Assembly (NCBI RefSeq): GCF_000511955.1
Contig: NZ_AZSU01000006.1
Span: 25,222 to 89,221 of the forward strand
From: [Clostridium] ultunense DSM 10521
GTDB taxonomy: Bacteria; Bacillota; Clostridia; Tissierellales; Tepidimicrobiaceae
Reading direction: 5' to 3'
Length of the DNA stretch: 64,000 bases
The translations under genes and the position numbers were made by a program. The notes under the pieces were generated by a model. That model was not told where the DNA came from. It ran no database searches and saw only the letters and a list, made by a program, of their open reading frames with translations. This document shows positions 1 through 8,021 of the stretch, piece after piece (position 1 is the stretch's first letter; the number at the start of each line of letters is the position of its first letter).

Positions 1-57
1 TTTGAAAAGGACAAAGGCGAATATGTAGAGGTATCTATTCAGATACCTAAAAGATAA
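1..57 (+). CDS. C-terminal tail of a Noc/ParB-like protein (partial)
   Basis: Only the last 18 codons are inside the window, ending with a TAA at 55-57. The peptide ends in an alternating beta-strand-like pattern closing with IQIPKR. Noc (nucleoid occlusion ParB paralogue) proteins of Firmicutes often end this way, and Noc commonly lies directly upstream of parA-parB. The assignment is inferred mostly from context because no helix-turn-helix or CTPase box is visible. RsmG is the other common neighbour, but its usual C-terminus is different. Confidence 0.45.
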   Translation, partial: FEKDKGEYVEVSIQIPKR

Positions 58-101
58 TAAAAGCCAAAATGTTTCACGTGAAACATTTTGGCTTTTATTA
101 T
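54..101 (+). terminator. Perfect 48-bp palindrome: terminator built around a parS site
   Basis: The two 24-nt arms are fully complementary and meet between bases 77 and 78. The left arm starts in the last codon of the noc-like gene, and the right arm ends in a T-rich run (93-99). It can work as an intrinsic terminator while its centre is an exact parS site. Confidence 0.75.
70..85. promoter_or_regulatory. parS centromere site 1
   Basis: The sequence TGTTTCACGTGAAACA is an exact match to the 16-bp B. subtilis-type parS consensus bound by ParB/Spo0J. It lies in the terminator hairpin 3.3 kb before parA. Two more exact copies are at 3261-3276 and 5119-5134. Confidence 0.93.
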
Positions 102-398
102 AGAATAGTTTAACAATATTTAATAGATTGTGGTTAAATGGTATAATATTGGTAATAGCTATTACATATAAGTCAAATAATGTATAAAGACAATATTAAT
201 ATGAGGTGAATTATGAAGATTTGAAGTTTGCTATAATAATGGCTAGATATGAAGGGAAATGGAATTTTTGCAATCATAAAGAAAGGTAGACGTAAGAAGT
301 TAAACCTTTTTTATTTAATTAAATAGTTGAAAGGAGAAAAAAATAGAGCATAAGTTATAATAGGTGTTATAAAAAAAGGGGATAGAGGAGGCGGCAGC
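102..398. other. Gene-free leader region
   Basis: No ORF of note. A TATAAT-like hexamer lies near 141-146, followed by a short palindrome (GTAATAGCTATTAC, about 151-164). A few nonsense-broken codons follow (for example an ATG at about 212 stopped within five codons). It probably holds the promoter of the lipoprotein gene at 399 plus decayed sequence. Confidence 0.4.
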
Positions 399-929
399 AT
401 GAAAAAAGTTGGGATATTACTTGTTTTTATAACTATAGTGTTGTTTTTTACCAGTTGTAACTATAGGAATGAATATGAGGAAAAGGCTGATGAATTCATT
501 AATTTATACTACGCACAATACGAAAAAAAGAGTGAAATAGAAGAAACCCTTACTTTAAATGAAAATATTATTTCAGGTGAAGTAGACACTTTAATCTATG
601 GAATTCATGATAGTATTTTTGAAAAGAAAATTGAAGAATATTTTGAACAAAACTTCGGTGATATCATAACAGAAGATGAAAAGTTGAGGCTCGTTAGGAA
701 TAGAGTTATCCCAAATGCTGATGTTATAAACTCAGATATAGTCAAAGCAACTGTATCAAGTATTGAATTCGATGAATCTAATAATCAGAATGAAGGCACA
801 CTATCATTTAGTGCAATTATTATTTATGAACATATAGATGGGGAAAATACTAAATCTGAAAAGAGTGGCATAATAAGTTTGGTTAAAGATGGTGATGATT
901 TAAAAGTTGATTATTTCAAAATTAATTGA
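399..929 (+). CDS. Putative lipoprotein, unknown function
   Basis: The 176-aa product starts with a Lys-rich n-region and a hydrophobic stretch ending in FFTSC, a lipobox with Cys-20 as the likely lipidated residue. The rest is an acidic soluble domain facing the outside of the membrane. The start ATG has a GGAGG ribosome site (387-392) close upstream. No family is recognised. It lies between the noc-like gene and parA, where related genomes usually have no insertion, and is followed by another lipoprotein gene, so it looks like accessory cargo. Confidence 0.7.
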   Translation: MKKVGILLVFITIVLFFTSCNYRNEYEEKADEFINLYYAQYEKKSEIEETLTLNENIISGEVDTLIYGIHDSIFEKKIEEYFEQNFGDIITEDEKLRLVRNRVIPNADVINSDIVKATVSSIEFDESNNQNEGTLSFSAIIIYEHIDGENTKSEKSGIISLVKDGDDLKVDYFKIN

Positions 930-1065
930 TCGATATAAAATTTCATTATATTCAAATTAATAATTATTACTCTTTTTTTAAGGTTAATATTTATATTTTA
1001 CTACATAACGGTGTAACAATGTTTATCTAGAAGGATTATTTATTTTTAATATAGGAGGCATCGAA

Positions 1066-2124
1066 GTGAAAAGATCAGTATTATTTATTGTAATGTTTTC
1101 AATTATTATTTTTTCAGGATGTAATCAAAAACAATTAGAAACAGTTGAAAATAACAATATACCTTATAGGAATTCCGCAAAGGATTTACTAAATGAACTT
1201 GCAAATCAAGAATTTATAATTCAAGGCGAAAACCTTGATTATAACAATGACCAAACAATTATTGATTTTGGTAAAGCATTTGTAAATCTATATAATGGTG
1301 CAGTTGCAGAGCAAGAGAAAGTATCTTTTAAAAAATATATTGCAAATAAAAATCTACTAAAATTTATTGATAAAGTATTGGAACTAACACAGAGGCAGGA
1401 ATTACAAGGCGGGCATGGTATAAATTACGGGTTAATAAATGAATTTAAACAAGCTAACTTGCAATATATAGAAGACAATCTTTATTATCTTGAGTTACCT
1501 TTTGAGTTTGAAGGATCAGGAATGAGTTGCAAGATGTTAATAACTGCTGAAAACAAATCTCTAAAAATTGTTGATTTCTACTTTGGAAATAAGGACGGGG
1601 TAGATACATATGCTACAGGGCATCCGGCAGAAAGAGATGTAAATAACCCAAAATTGTGGGAAAATAAAGAATGGGTAAAGGGTGTTTTTGATAAATTAAA
1701 AGTTTTTGAAGAAATGCTAGAGAATAAAATAGAACTTAGTGAATCAAATGAAGAAGATTCTATGAATTTAAAAGAGGTGGTAAACTCAGAAGTTGTAAAA
1801 GAATATTATTTTGAGCTAAATGTTGCAATAATTGAAGATGCATTAATTTCAAGATTGTATTACTGACCACCCGGATATAGAGAGGATCCTGATAATGATA
1901 TTATTATAAAAAATGTTCTTGCCAATACTTGTAACCAATATGGAGAATATTATGTAGACACTGAAGTAGCCATAAAACTAAAAAAGATTGTAGAAGAATT
2001 AAGAAAAAATAAAGTAGAAGTTCTTATCATTAACTATAATGAAATGGTAGCCTAGGAGCAATTTAATAAAAAGATGGTGTTTGCAAATGATATAGAAGAA
2101 ATATCTAAAAAATATTTCAAATAA
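1066..2124 (+). pseudogene. Broken lipoprotein gene with two in-frame stops
   Basis: A GTG start after AGGAGGC encodes a lipoprotein signal (IIIFSGC lipobox) and a secreted domain. After 266 codons a TGA (1864-1866) interrupts, but the same frame continues with good coding character (PPGYREDPDNDII...) to a TAG at 2053-2055 and again to a TAA at 2122-2124. The full-length parent would be about 352 residues. Two nonsense codons in one frame without any frameshift suggest recent decay. UGA recoding is unlikely, because other genes here end in TGA and the second stop is TAG. The N-terminal 266 residues may still be made. Function unknown. Confidence 0.7.
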
Positions 2125-2167
2125 AAACTTTTGTGAATTGTAAAAGTGAAATCATTATAAGATAGTT

Positions 2168-2210
2168 AATAAGGTGTTTAGCGTAGATAATGTTAAACAC
2201 CTTATTTGTT
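2168..2210 (+). terminator. Intrinsic terminator of the broken lipoprotein unit
   Basis: Stem of 13 bp (2168-2180 with 2193-2205; AATAAGGTGTTTA and its complement) followed by TTGTTT. It sits just upstream of the repeat copy at 2253, the same order (gene, terminator, repeat) seen in the rlmH island. Confidence 0.8.
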
Positions 2211-2252
2211 TATAGTAGAGTTTATATCTCTATCACTAGATACATTCTATTT

Positions 2253-2375
2253 ATTCTGCTAGTTGAACTAATACAATGAACCATATTATAAATAATAGGC
2301 AAGCTCTATTTACTAAATATTAATGTTTAAGGAGTTACCATAAATTATAATTTAGCGATATAATGTATATAAGCG
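2253..2375 (+). repeat. Diverged copy A of the rlmH-island repeat
   Basis: This stretch aligns along its whole length with the island repeats: a left arm resembling TCTGCTAGTTGAACTAATAC, then centre ATGAACCATATTATAAATA, the GGCAAGCT block, TTAATGTTTAAGGAGTTACC and a final GATATAATGTATATAAG promoter-like end. The central palindrome is damaged (CAATGAACC instead of CGGTGAACC). It lies about 29 kb from rlmH, the only copy outside the island. Confidence 0.8.
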
Positions 2376-2396
2376 GATGAATGTGTTGTAAATGGC

Positions 2397-2749
2397 TGTC
2401 ATTCCTAGCGTAGCGAGGAATTTTAAAGGGGTGGTAGTTTGTACTATGTATATATGATGGCTAACTTGAATAACAAGGTTTTATATACAGAGGTTACCAA
2501 CAACTTAGAGCATAGTGTATATGAACATAAAAATAAATTAATAAAAGGTTTTACAGCAAAATATAACGTAAATAAATTAGTATACTTTGAATATACTTCA
2601 GATGTAAATTTAGCTATAGATAGAGAAAAACAAATCAAAGGGTGGACTAGACAAAAGAAGAATGAAGTGATACAAGGTATATATCTTGAATGAAAAGATT
2701 TATCTAAGAAGTTCTAGAGACAAGATTCTTCACTGCGTTCAGAATGACA
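2397..2749 (+). mobile_element. Small GIY-YIG element with terminal inverted repeats
   Basis: A 353-bp unit bounded by 28-nt inverted repeats (2397-2424 and 2722-2749; 21 of 28 positions agree, both beginning TGTCATTC). It contains one gene for an 84-aa GIY-YIG protein. The same type of TGTCATTCTGA...GAAGAATCT repeat is often seen near small GIY-YIG genes in Firmicutes and Bacteroidetes genomes. No target-site duplication could be identified by eye. Confidence 0.6.
2439..2693 (+). CDS. GIY-YIG domain endonuclease-like protein, probably inactive
   Basis: The 84-aa product has the family N-terminus YYVYMMANLNNKVLYTEVTN, corresponding to the GIY...YIG strands, and the REKQIKGW segment carrying the family Glu. 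The start is a TTG after a GGGGTGG stretch. Two positions look damaged: the Gly of the usual YTGVTN is Glu, and the catalytic-site Arg in the usual LxRRVYEHK is replaced (LEHSVYEHK). The C-terminus is also shorter than in typical 90-100-residue members. So it is a GIY-YIG family protein but probably a decaying nuclease. It lies inside a repeat-bounded unit. Confidence 0.75.
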   Translation: MYYVYMMANLNNKVLYTEVTNNLEHSVYEHKNKLIKGFTAKYNVNKLVYFEYTSDVNLAIDREKQIKGWTRQKKNEVIQGIYLE

Positions 2750-3260
2750 ATGTCGCATAATTTATAAAATGTTTCGTATTAGATTGTAAATATTTAAAAT
2801 AAATTATAAGTTTTTTTAAAAATACTATTAGGAGATGATTATGTGGATAAAGCAAGACGAATTATTGTAGCTTTGTATTCATTATTTTAATTGAATATCA
2901 GTTAAGACATACAATTTTTATATTGTGCATTAATAGAAATACATGACATAGGGACAATATAAAAATGGATGTGGTTATATGGATAAACTACATGAAGAAA
3001 GAATATTAGGTTAGGGAATTATAATTATTCACGAGGAAGGTATTAGTTTATAACTATATGCATTCAAGATAGACAAAAGTTATTTGGTGAAATATTCAAT
3101 GTTTTAAAACCATGGCAACCTATGAATATATAAAGGGTCTAAAAAGCGAGATTTATCACCCTTTTAATGAACAAAAAAATTTGCTGGTAAAATAAGTAAG
3201 AAAATAGTAACGCTAATACTTGTTTTTGTTTTAAAATAATAAAGACATATTAAATAAAAA
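2750..3260. other. Decayed gene-poor region before parA
   Basis: No intact gene. A GTG after AGGAG (near 2841) opens a 15-codon peptide (DKARRIIVALYSLF) that resembles the start of a small membrane protein cut short by TAA. Another short start near 2979 is stopped after 11 codons. These look like gene remnants left between noc and parA. Confidence 0.4.
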
Positions 3261-3276
3261 TGTTTCACGTGAAACA
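3261..3276. promoter_or_regulatory. parS centromere site 2
   Basis: Exact TGTTTCACGTGAAACA, extended to a 26-bp perfect palindrome (3256-3281). It lies about 95 bp upstream of parA, so ParB binding here could also influence parA transcription. Confidence 0.93.
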
Positions 3277-3371
3277 TTTTTGTTTTTTAGAAAATCATTT
3301 CATTTTCTTCTTCCAATCTGATATTATATAATAAAGTATTTAAATAATTGTAGATATTCGGTGGTGATTAT

Positions 3372-4136
3372 ATGGGAAGGGTAATTACTATTTTTAATCA
3401 AAAAGGTGGAGTTGGCAAAACTACAACGGTGATAAATTTAGCTGCTGCATTAGGGAAATTGAATAAAAAAATATTAATTGTTGACGTAGACCCTCAAGGT
3501 AATGCTACTAGTGGATTGGGTATTGATAAAAACAGCTTAGAATTATCTGTATATGATGGATTAATTAATGGTGTCAATTCAAAACAGATTGTAAGAAAAA
3601 CTACTGCGGAAAATGTTGATATTATTCCTTCAAATGTAGATTTGGCTGGTGCAGAGATTGAACTAATAGGTATGGAAGGAAGAGAATTGGCCTTGAAAAG
3701 ATCCCTAGAGGAAATAGAAGAAAGTTATGATTTCATATTAATAGACTGCCCTCCATCTTTAGGATTATTAAGTATCAATGGATTGTCAGCTTCCCATAGT
3801 GTATTAGTGCCAATACAGTGTGAATATTATGCTTTAGAAGGTGTTAGTCAATTGGTAGATACCATAATGTTGGTAAAGAGAAGTTTGAATCCCGATCTTG
3901 AAATTGAGGGTGTGGTTCTAAGTATGTTTGATGGTAGGACAAATTTGTCAATCCAAGTAGTAGATGAAGTAAAAAAATATTTCAAAGGAAAGGTGTATAC
4001 TTCGATTATTCCTAGGAATGTAAGATTAGCTGAGGCGCCAAGTTATGGATTATCTGTGATTGATTATGACCCTAAATCTAAGGGGGCTGAAGCCTATATG
4101 GAGTTGGCAGAAGAGTTCTTATATTTATTGGATTAA
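3372..4136 (+). CDS. parA: Chromosome-partitioning ATPase ParA/Soj
   Basis: A 254-aa deviant Walker ATPase. The P-loop KGGVGKTT is at residues 11-18, the switch region DVDPQGNAT near 40, and the Walker B-type IDCPPSLG near 121-128. ParA binds DNA non-specifically as an ATP dimer and cycles against ParB-parS complexes to separate replication origins and regulate DnaA and sporulation. The length is normal for the chromosomal family. The start ATG follows GGTGGTGATT. parB follows after a 110-nt gap, and three parS sites surround the pair. Confidence 0.97.
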   Translation: MGRVITIFNQKGGVGKTTTVINLAAALGKLNKKILIVDVDPQGNATSGLGIDKNSLELSVYDGLINGVNSKQIVRKTTAENVDIIPSNVDLAGAEIELIGMEGRELALKRSLEEIEESYDFILIDCPPSLGLLSINGLSASHSVLVPIQCEYYALEGVSQLVDTIMLVKRSLNPDLEIEGVVLSMFDGRTNLSIQVVDEVKKYFKGKVYTSIIPRNVRLAEAPSYGLSVIDYDPKSKGAEAYMELAEEFLYLLD

Positions 4137-4149
4137 TAAGGATAAAATG

Positions 4150-4246
4150 AAGGAGGTGAATACCGTTATTAGAAAGCTATTAGTATAAAAAGTATTATCA
4201 TCCTTTAATGTCATTTTATTGATAGTTTTCAATAACGGGAATTTGG
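4150..4246 (+). promoter_or_regulatory. Long hairpin between a strong Shine-Dalgarno and the parB start
   Basis: A near-perfect ribosome site, AAGGAGGTGA (4150-4159), lies 87 nt before the parB ATG, too far for direct use. Between them 4163-4238 can fold into one long hairpin: CCGTTATT pairs with AATAACGG, a bulged A4171, then GAAAGCTAT pairs with ATAGTTTTC, and pairing continues to about 4188/4214. Folding out the hairpin leaves about 11-14 nt between the ribosome site and the ATG. The bases directly before the ATG (CGGGAATTTGG) make a poor ribosome site. Structure-mediated start selection is an inference; an inserted palindromic element is the alternative. Confidence 0.6.
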
Positions 4247-5110
4247 ATGGTATCAAAAAAAAGAGGCTTAGGGAAAGGGTTAGCGGCTTTAATACCTAAC
4301 GAGCCTATAGCTGATTTATTAGATGATGAAATGGATTTGAATAATATTCAAAATATAAAATTATCTTCAATAATACCTAATGAGGAACAACCTAGAAAAG
4401 ATTTTGACAAAGGATTATTAGAAGAGTTAACTGATTCAATAAAACAATATGGGGTTATCCAACCTATTGTAGTTAGGAAAAAAGGAAATTCTTATGAAAT
4501 AGTTGCTGGAGAAAGAAGGTGGAGGGCTGCTAAAGCTGCTAATTTTAAAGAGATTCCTTGTATTGTTAAGAATGTAGATGATAGACAGGCAATGAAATTA
4601 GCATTAATTGAAAATCTTCAAAGAGATGATTTGAATCCCATTGAGGAAGCTTATGCTTTTAAAGGATTAATTGAAGAACATAATCTAACTCAGGAAGAGG
4701 TAGCTTCTGCTATAGGTAAAAGTAGGTCTTATATAGCTAACTCTATTAGATTATTAAATCTTGATGAAGAAATTATAGATTATATTGCCAATGGGAAAAT
4801 AACTAGCGGTCATGGTAGAGCTCTATTAACTATAAAAGACAAAGAAGAACGGATAAAAACTGCTCAATCAATAATAAATAATAAAATAAATGTTCGTGAA
4901 ACAGAAAAGATGGCAAAAAACAACAAAGAAAAGAATCAAAAGAGAAAAGAAACAAAAAAGGATCCCTTTGTTAAAGAAATTGAAGAGCAGCTTATGAGGG
5001 CCTTGGGTACTAAAGTGTCTTTGAATCCTAAAAAAGAAGGAGGTACAATACAGATAGAATTCTATGGTCATGAGGATTTAGAACGTATTTTAGAGCTGAT
5101 GATAAAATAG
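4247..5110 (+). CDS. parB: Chromosome-partitioning protein ParB/Spo0J
   Basis: The 287-aa product starts VSKKRGLGKGLAALIP, the ParA-interacting N-terminus with Arg/Lys residues. The ParB/Srx CTPase domain follows (residues about 38-125, with GERRWRAAKAA as the GxxRxxA motif), then a helix-turn-helix (LTQEEVASAIGKSRSYIANSIRLL, here about 150-175) that reads parS, and a C-terminal dimerisation domain. It loads at parS and spreads as a sliding clamp. It is co-transcribed with parA, but its translation start lies behind an unusual hairpin (4163-4238). A parS site lies 8 bp after its stop. Confidence 0.97.
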   Translation: MVSKKRGLGKGLAALIPNEPIADLLDDEMDLNNIQNIKLSSIIPNEEQPRKDFDKGLLEELTDSIKQYGVIQPIVVRKKGNSYEIVAGERRWRAAKAANFKEIPCIVKNVDDRQAMKLALIENLQRDDLNPIEEAYAFKGLIEEHNLTQEEVASAIGKSRSYIANSIRLLNLDEEIIDYIANGKITSGHGRALLTIKDKEERIKTAQSIINNKINVRETEKMAKNNKEKNQKRKETKKDPFVKEIEEQLMRALGTKVSLNPKKEGGTIQIEFYGHEDLERILELMIK

Positions 5111-5118
5111 GTTACTAG

Positions 5119-5134
5119 TGTTTCACGTGAAACA
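5119..5134. promoter_or_regulatory. parS centromere site 3
   Basis: Exact TGTTTCACGTGAAACA placed in the 39-bp gap between parB and phzF, overlapping the leader of the phzF message. Third site within 5.1 kb. Confidence 0.93.
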
Positions 5135-5149
5135 TTTTAGGAAAGGAGT

Positions 5150-6052
5150 ATGAATATGGAATTAAAGATATTTCAAGTTGATGCTTTTACCTCTAAACCC
5201 TTCGGAGGCAATCCTGCAGGTGTAGTATTAGATGCTAAAGGATTATCAGAAAAAGAAATGCAAAATATCGCCAAAGAAATGAATCTTTCAGAGACAGCTT
5301 TTATAATTCCTTTAGATGAAACCAAATTTAGAGTCAGGTTTTTTACCCCTATTAGTGAAGTTGATCTTTGTGGTCATGCTACCATTGGTTCTTTTTATAC
5401 ATTAGCATATAAAAATTTTTTGCCACCTATGTATGAAGGAATAAGAAAAGTGTATCAAGAAACTAAAGCAGGTAGATTAGGAGTAGAAATTTATTATAAT
5501 GAAGGAAAAGTTACAAAGGTAATGATGGAACAATCCAAGCCTAAGGATCTAGGTATAATAGAGGATCTAGATTTATTATTAGATTGTTTTAATATAAAGA
5601 AAAAGGATATAGGCATAGGAGAAAAATTTGTTGACCCAAAAATTATTTCCACAGGTCTTCCAGATATACAGTTACCTTTAAAGAATAAAAAAATACTAGA
5701 TAATTTGATAGTAGATTTTGAAAAATTAACCCATTTATCAACAAAAATAAATGTAATAGGAGTTCATGCTTTTTATTTACCGGATAAGGATTCGAATATA
5801 GTATATACTAGAAACTTTGCTCCGTTAGTTGGGATAAGGGAAGAAGCGGCTACTGGCACTGCTAATGGAGGTTTAGCATATTTCTTGAAAAAGGAAGGAC
5901 ATATTAATAATAAGGAAATAGTAGCTTTCCAAGGAGAGTCTCTAAAAAGGCCTAGCCAAATTCATTGTACTATAGAAAAAGATAATGAGATTTATAATAT
6001 TAAAGTCGGAGGGGAAGCAAGAATAGTTTTAGAAGGGATTATGTATTTTTAA
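5150..6052 (+). CDS. PhzF family isomerase/epimerase
   Basis: A 300-aa PhzF-fold protein (diaminopimelate-epimerase-like beta-barrel pair). Family marks are the N-terminal QVDAFTSKPFGGNPAGVV, the LSETAFI segment with the conserved Glu near residue 46, the DLCGHATIGS loop (about 75) and TGTANGG (about 240). The phenazine enzyme PhzF isomerises DHHA; most bacterial homologues act on unknown small molecules, so the substrate here is unknown. ATG with AAGGAG at 5142-5147. It may be read through from parAB. A terminator at its stop codon is shared with the convergent ytaF. Confidence 0.9.
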   Translation: MNMELKIFQVDAFTSKPFGGNPAGVVLDAKGLSEKEMQNIAKEMNLSETAFIIPLDETKFRVRFFTPISEVDLCGHATIGSFYTLAYKNFLPPMYEGIRKVYQETKAGRLGVEIYYNEGKVTKVMMEQSKPKDLGIIEDLDLLLDCFNIKKKDIGIGEKFVDPKIISTGLPDIQLPLKNKKILDNLIVDFEKLTHLSTKINVIGVHAFYLPDKDSNIVYTRNFAPLVGIREEAATGTANGGLAYFLKKEGHINNKEIVAFQGESLKRPSQIHCTIEKDNEIYNIKVGGEARIVLEGIMYF

Positions 6053-6079
6053 CCAACCTAAAAGGTTGGTTGTTTTAAT
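6051..6079. terminator. Bidirectional terminator overlapping both stop codons
   Basis: Stem AACCAACCT (6051-6059) with AGGTTGGTT (6063-6071), 3-nt loop, then TGTTTTAATTTT on the + side and an A/T-rich tract on the other. The TAA of phzF and the TAG of ytaF are both inside the stem. Confidence 0.85.
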
Positions 6080-6690
6080 TTTAAAAACGCTAAAGTTATT
6101 AATATTATGCCTGCCACCCAAGATAGATTAATCTTAGATTTTTCAACCAGCCTCTTACCAATAACCAACCCGCTCCAAATAGCTAAAACATCGAATATTA
6201 AAGACATTGATATTAACAATAATGGATTAACATTTCCAAGTCCAGAACTGAAACCAATAGCTAATGAATCTAAAGAAAGAGCTGTAGCGAGATATAAGGC
6301 TTCCTTAGAGCTAAGTTTTTTTGAGTTATCAAAGTCAGCTTTAATCTCGTCTACATAAATATCTATTACTAACCGTATATCAAATAGTTTTACCTTAACT
6401 CTTTCTTTTGAATAAAATCTATTTTTAAAAAAGGATTTTACTATACTTTCAAAAAGATAGTAAATTCCGAGAAGAATCAGGATTAAAAAGCTAATAATTG
6501 ATGTTGAATTGGTAGGTAAGAAGTTTTTTACCAATTCCCCTGAAAAAATAGCCAAAGTTAAAAAAGATGCACAAACTATATCTATGATGATTATAGAAAT
6601 ACAGGGTATTTTAATCTTATTTGTACCGTATGCAACGCTAGCCACAAAAGCATCTAATGATAAGGCTAATACTAGCAATAATGTTTCCAT
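6058..6690 (-). CDS. ytaF: Sporulation membrane protein YtaF (MntP-like fold)
   Basis: A 210-aa, six-helix membrane protein. It has two copies of the MntP-type signature, ALSLDAFVASVAYG near the N-terminus and ALSLDSLAIGFSSG in the middle, and belongs to the MntP/YtaF superfamily of presumed cation exporters. B. subtilis YtaF is a sporulation-associated member, but its substrate is unknown. The start is taken as the ATG at 6690, eight nt after AGGAG. A GTG three codons upstream overlaps that ribosome site and is unlikely. Convergent with phzF. Confidence 0.85.
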   Translation of the reverse strand: METLLLVLALSLDAFVASVAYGTNKIKIPCISIIIIDIVCASFLTLAIFSGELVKNFLPTNSTSIISFLILILLGIYYLFESIVKSFFKNRFYSKERVKVKLFDIRLVIDIYVDEIKADFDNSKKLSSKEALYLATALSLDSLAIGFSSGLGNVNPLLLISMSLIFDVLAIWSGLVIGKRLVEKSKINLSWVAGIILITLAFLKLKQPTF

Positions 6691-6850
6691 AATAAGCACT
6701 CCTTTTAATTATAATACTATATCCTATTCTATTTTTATATTTATTGTGATTGTTTAGTGGATTATATATTATAGTATGAATATTAATAGAATTTCCTATA
6801 TATAAATATAGTAGCTAATCAAAATTAAGGACCTACTTTAGGAGGATATT

Positions 6851-7798
6851 ATGGAAATAATATGGGTGTTAATAATTTTTATTATAGGCTTGATATTGAT
6901 AGTGAAGGGCGGAGATATATTTGTGGAGGCAGCTATATGGATAGCTGAAAGGACAGGAATTTCCTCTGGTATAATAGGGGCTACTATTATTAGTGTAGCA
7001 ACAACTTTGCCTGAATTTTTTGTATCTACTGTAGCAAGCAACGAAGGTTTTTCAGAAATGGCTGTTGGTAATGCTATTGGATCCTATATATGTAATATAG
7101 CCTTTATAATGGGGTTATGTTCTTTAATAAAACCAATAAAGATTAGATCCAATTTTTTTGGTATTAAAGGTATTATGATGATATCTTATCTATCCATTTT
7201 TTTTATTTTATCTAAAGAAGGGATAATAACGTATAGGGAAGGATATATGTTGATTGGGTTAGCAGTATTTTTCATAATAATTAATATTTTTGAACATAAA
7301 AAAACAAATGGGGGGAATAAAAGAATAAAGAAAGGTCCAATTAGAAAAAAGGATATGCTTACAAACCTATTCAAATTCTTGCTTGGAGGATTTTTTATTG
7401 TGTATGGAGCCCATATATTAGTAGATAGTGGAGTAAAGATTGCAAATTTTTTAAGAATTCCGAAACAGGTGATAAGTTTAACCTTACTTGCAATTGGAAC
7501 ATCATTGCCAGAATTGGTAACATCTTTAATGGCTATACTAAAGGAACAAGAAAATATTTCTTTGGGTAATATTTTAGGAGCAAATATATTAAATGTATCC
7601 GTAATAATAGGGGCTTCAGCTTTAGTTAGTCAACAAGGGTTGATAATTTCAAGACAGACATTATTCTTAGATATTCCTATGGCTATGTTTGTTGCTTTAA
7701 TTTTCATAGTGTCAGGAATATATAAAGAAAAAATAGGTAGAATTACAGGTTTAATATTATTGTCTACTTATATAGCCTATCTGTTAATTCTCTTTTAA
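6851..7798 (+). CDS. Calcium/sodium antiporter, CaCA family (YrbG/CaxA-like)
   Basis: A 315-aa membrane protein with about ten helices in two homologous halves. The alpha-repeats are visible: GATIISVATTLPEFFVST (residues about 45-62) and LLAIGTSLPELVTSLMA (about 217-233), each with the ion-binding Glu. These exchangers use the Na+ gradient to expel Ca2+. Start ATG after AGGAGGAT. It is a single-gene unit ended by a terminator at 7824-7850. Confidence 0.92.
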   Translation: MEIIWVLIIFIIGLILIVKGGDIFVEAAIWIAERTGISSGIIGATIISVATTLPEFFVSTVASNEGFSEMAVGNAIGSYICNIAFIMGLCSLIKPIKIRSNFFGIKGIMMISYLSIFFILSKEGIITYREGYMLIGLAVFFIIINIFEHKKTNGGNKRIKKGPIRKKDMLTNLFKFLLGGFFIVYGAHILVDSGVKIANFLRIPKQVISLTLLAIGTSLPELVTSLMAILKEQENISLGNILGANILNVSVIIGASALVSQQGLIISRQTLFLDIPMAMFVALIFIVSGIYKEKIGRITGLILLSTYIAYLLILF

Positions 7799-7823
7799 GG
7801 GGCAAAAAAATATCGAATTATTT

Positions 7824-7850
7824 AATGGCATATTAATGCCATTTTTTTTT
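7824..7850 (+). terminator. Intrinsic terminator
   Basis: Stem AATGGCA/TGCCATT (7824-7830 with 7837-7843) followed by eight or more T. It closes the exchanger gene. Confidence 0.85.
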
Positions 7851-8021
7851 GGGAATTAAAAAGAAGAAAAAGCGAATAATAATATGGGAACTGATAAAAA
7901 ATAATTAAATTGGAAGAAATAAGGGAAAAATATACAAAATTTAATCTTTTACAAATTCCAAATTTATGTTATTATATAAAATGTTTGCTAGAAAAATAAC
8001 AAAGGAAGAGAGGTAAAATAT

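Noticed and set aside
1864-1866. TGA as a sense codon (Trp or selenocysteine) in this organism
   Set aside because: Several intact genes end in TGA (for example at 929, 2693, 59521), no SECIS-like element was evident, and the first gene also contains a TAG; decay is simpler.
4163-4192. Ten-codon leader peptide between parA and parB
   Set aside because: A GTG start would overlap the AAGGAGGTG ribosome site itself, leaving no spacing.
6107-6757. Forward ORFs opposite ytaF
   Set aside because: They are antisense shadows of the membrane protein gene, without ribosome sites or family resemblance.
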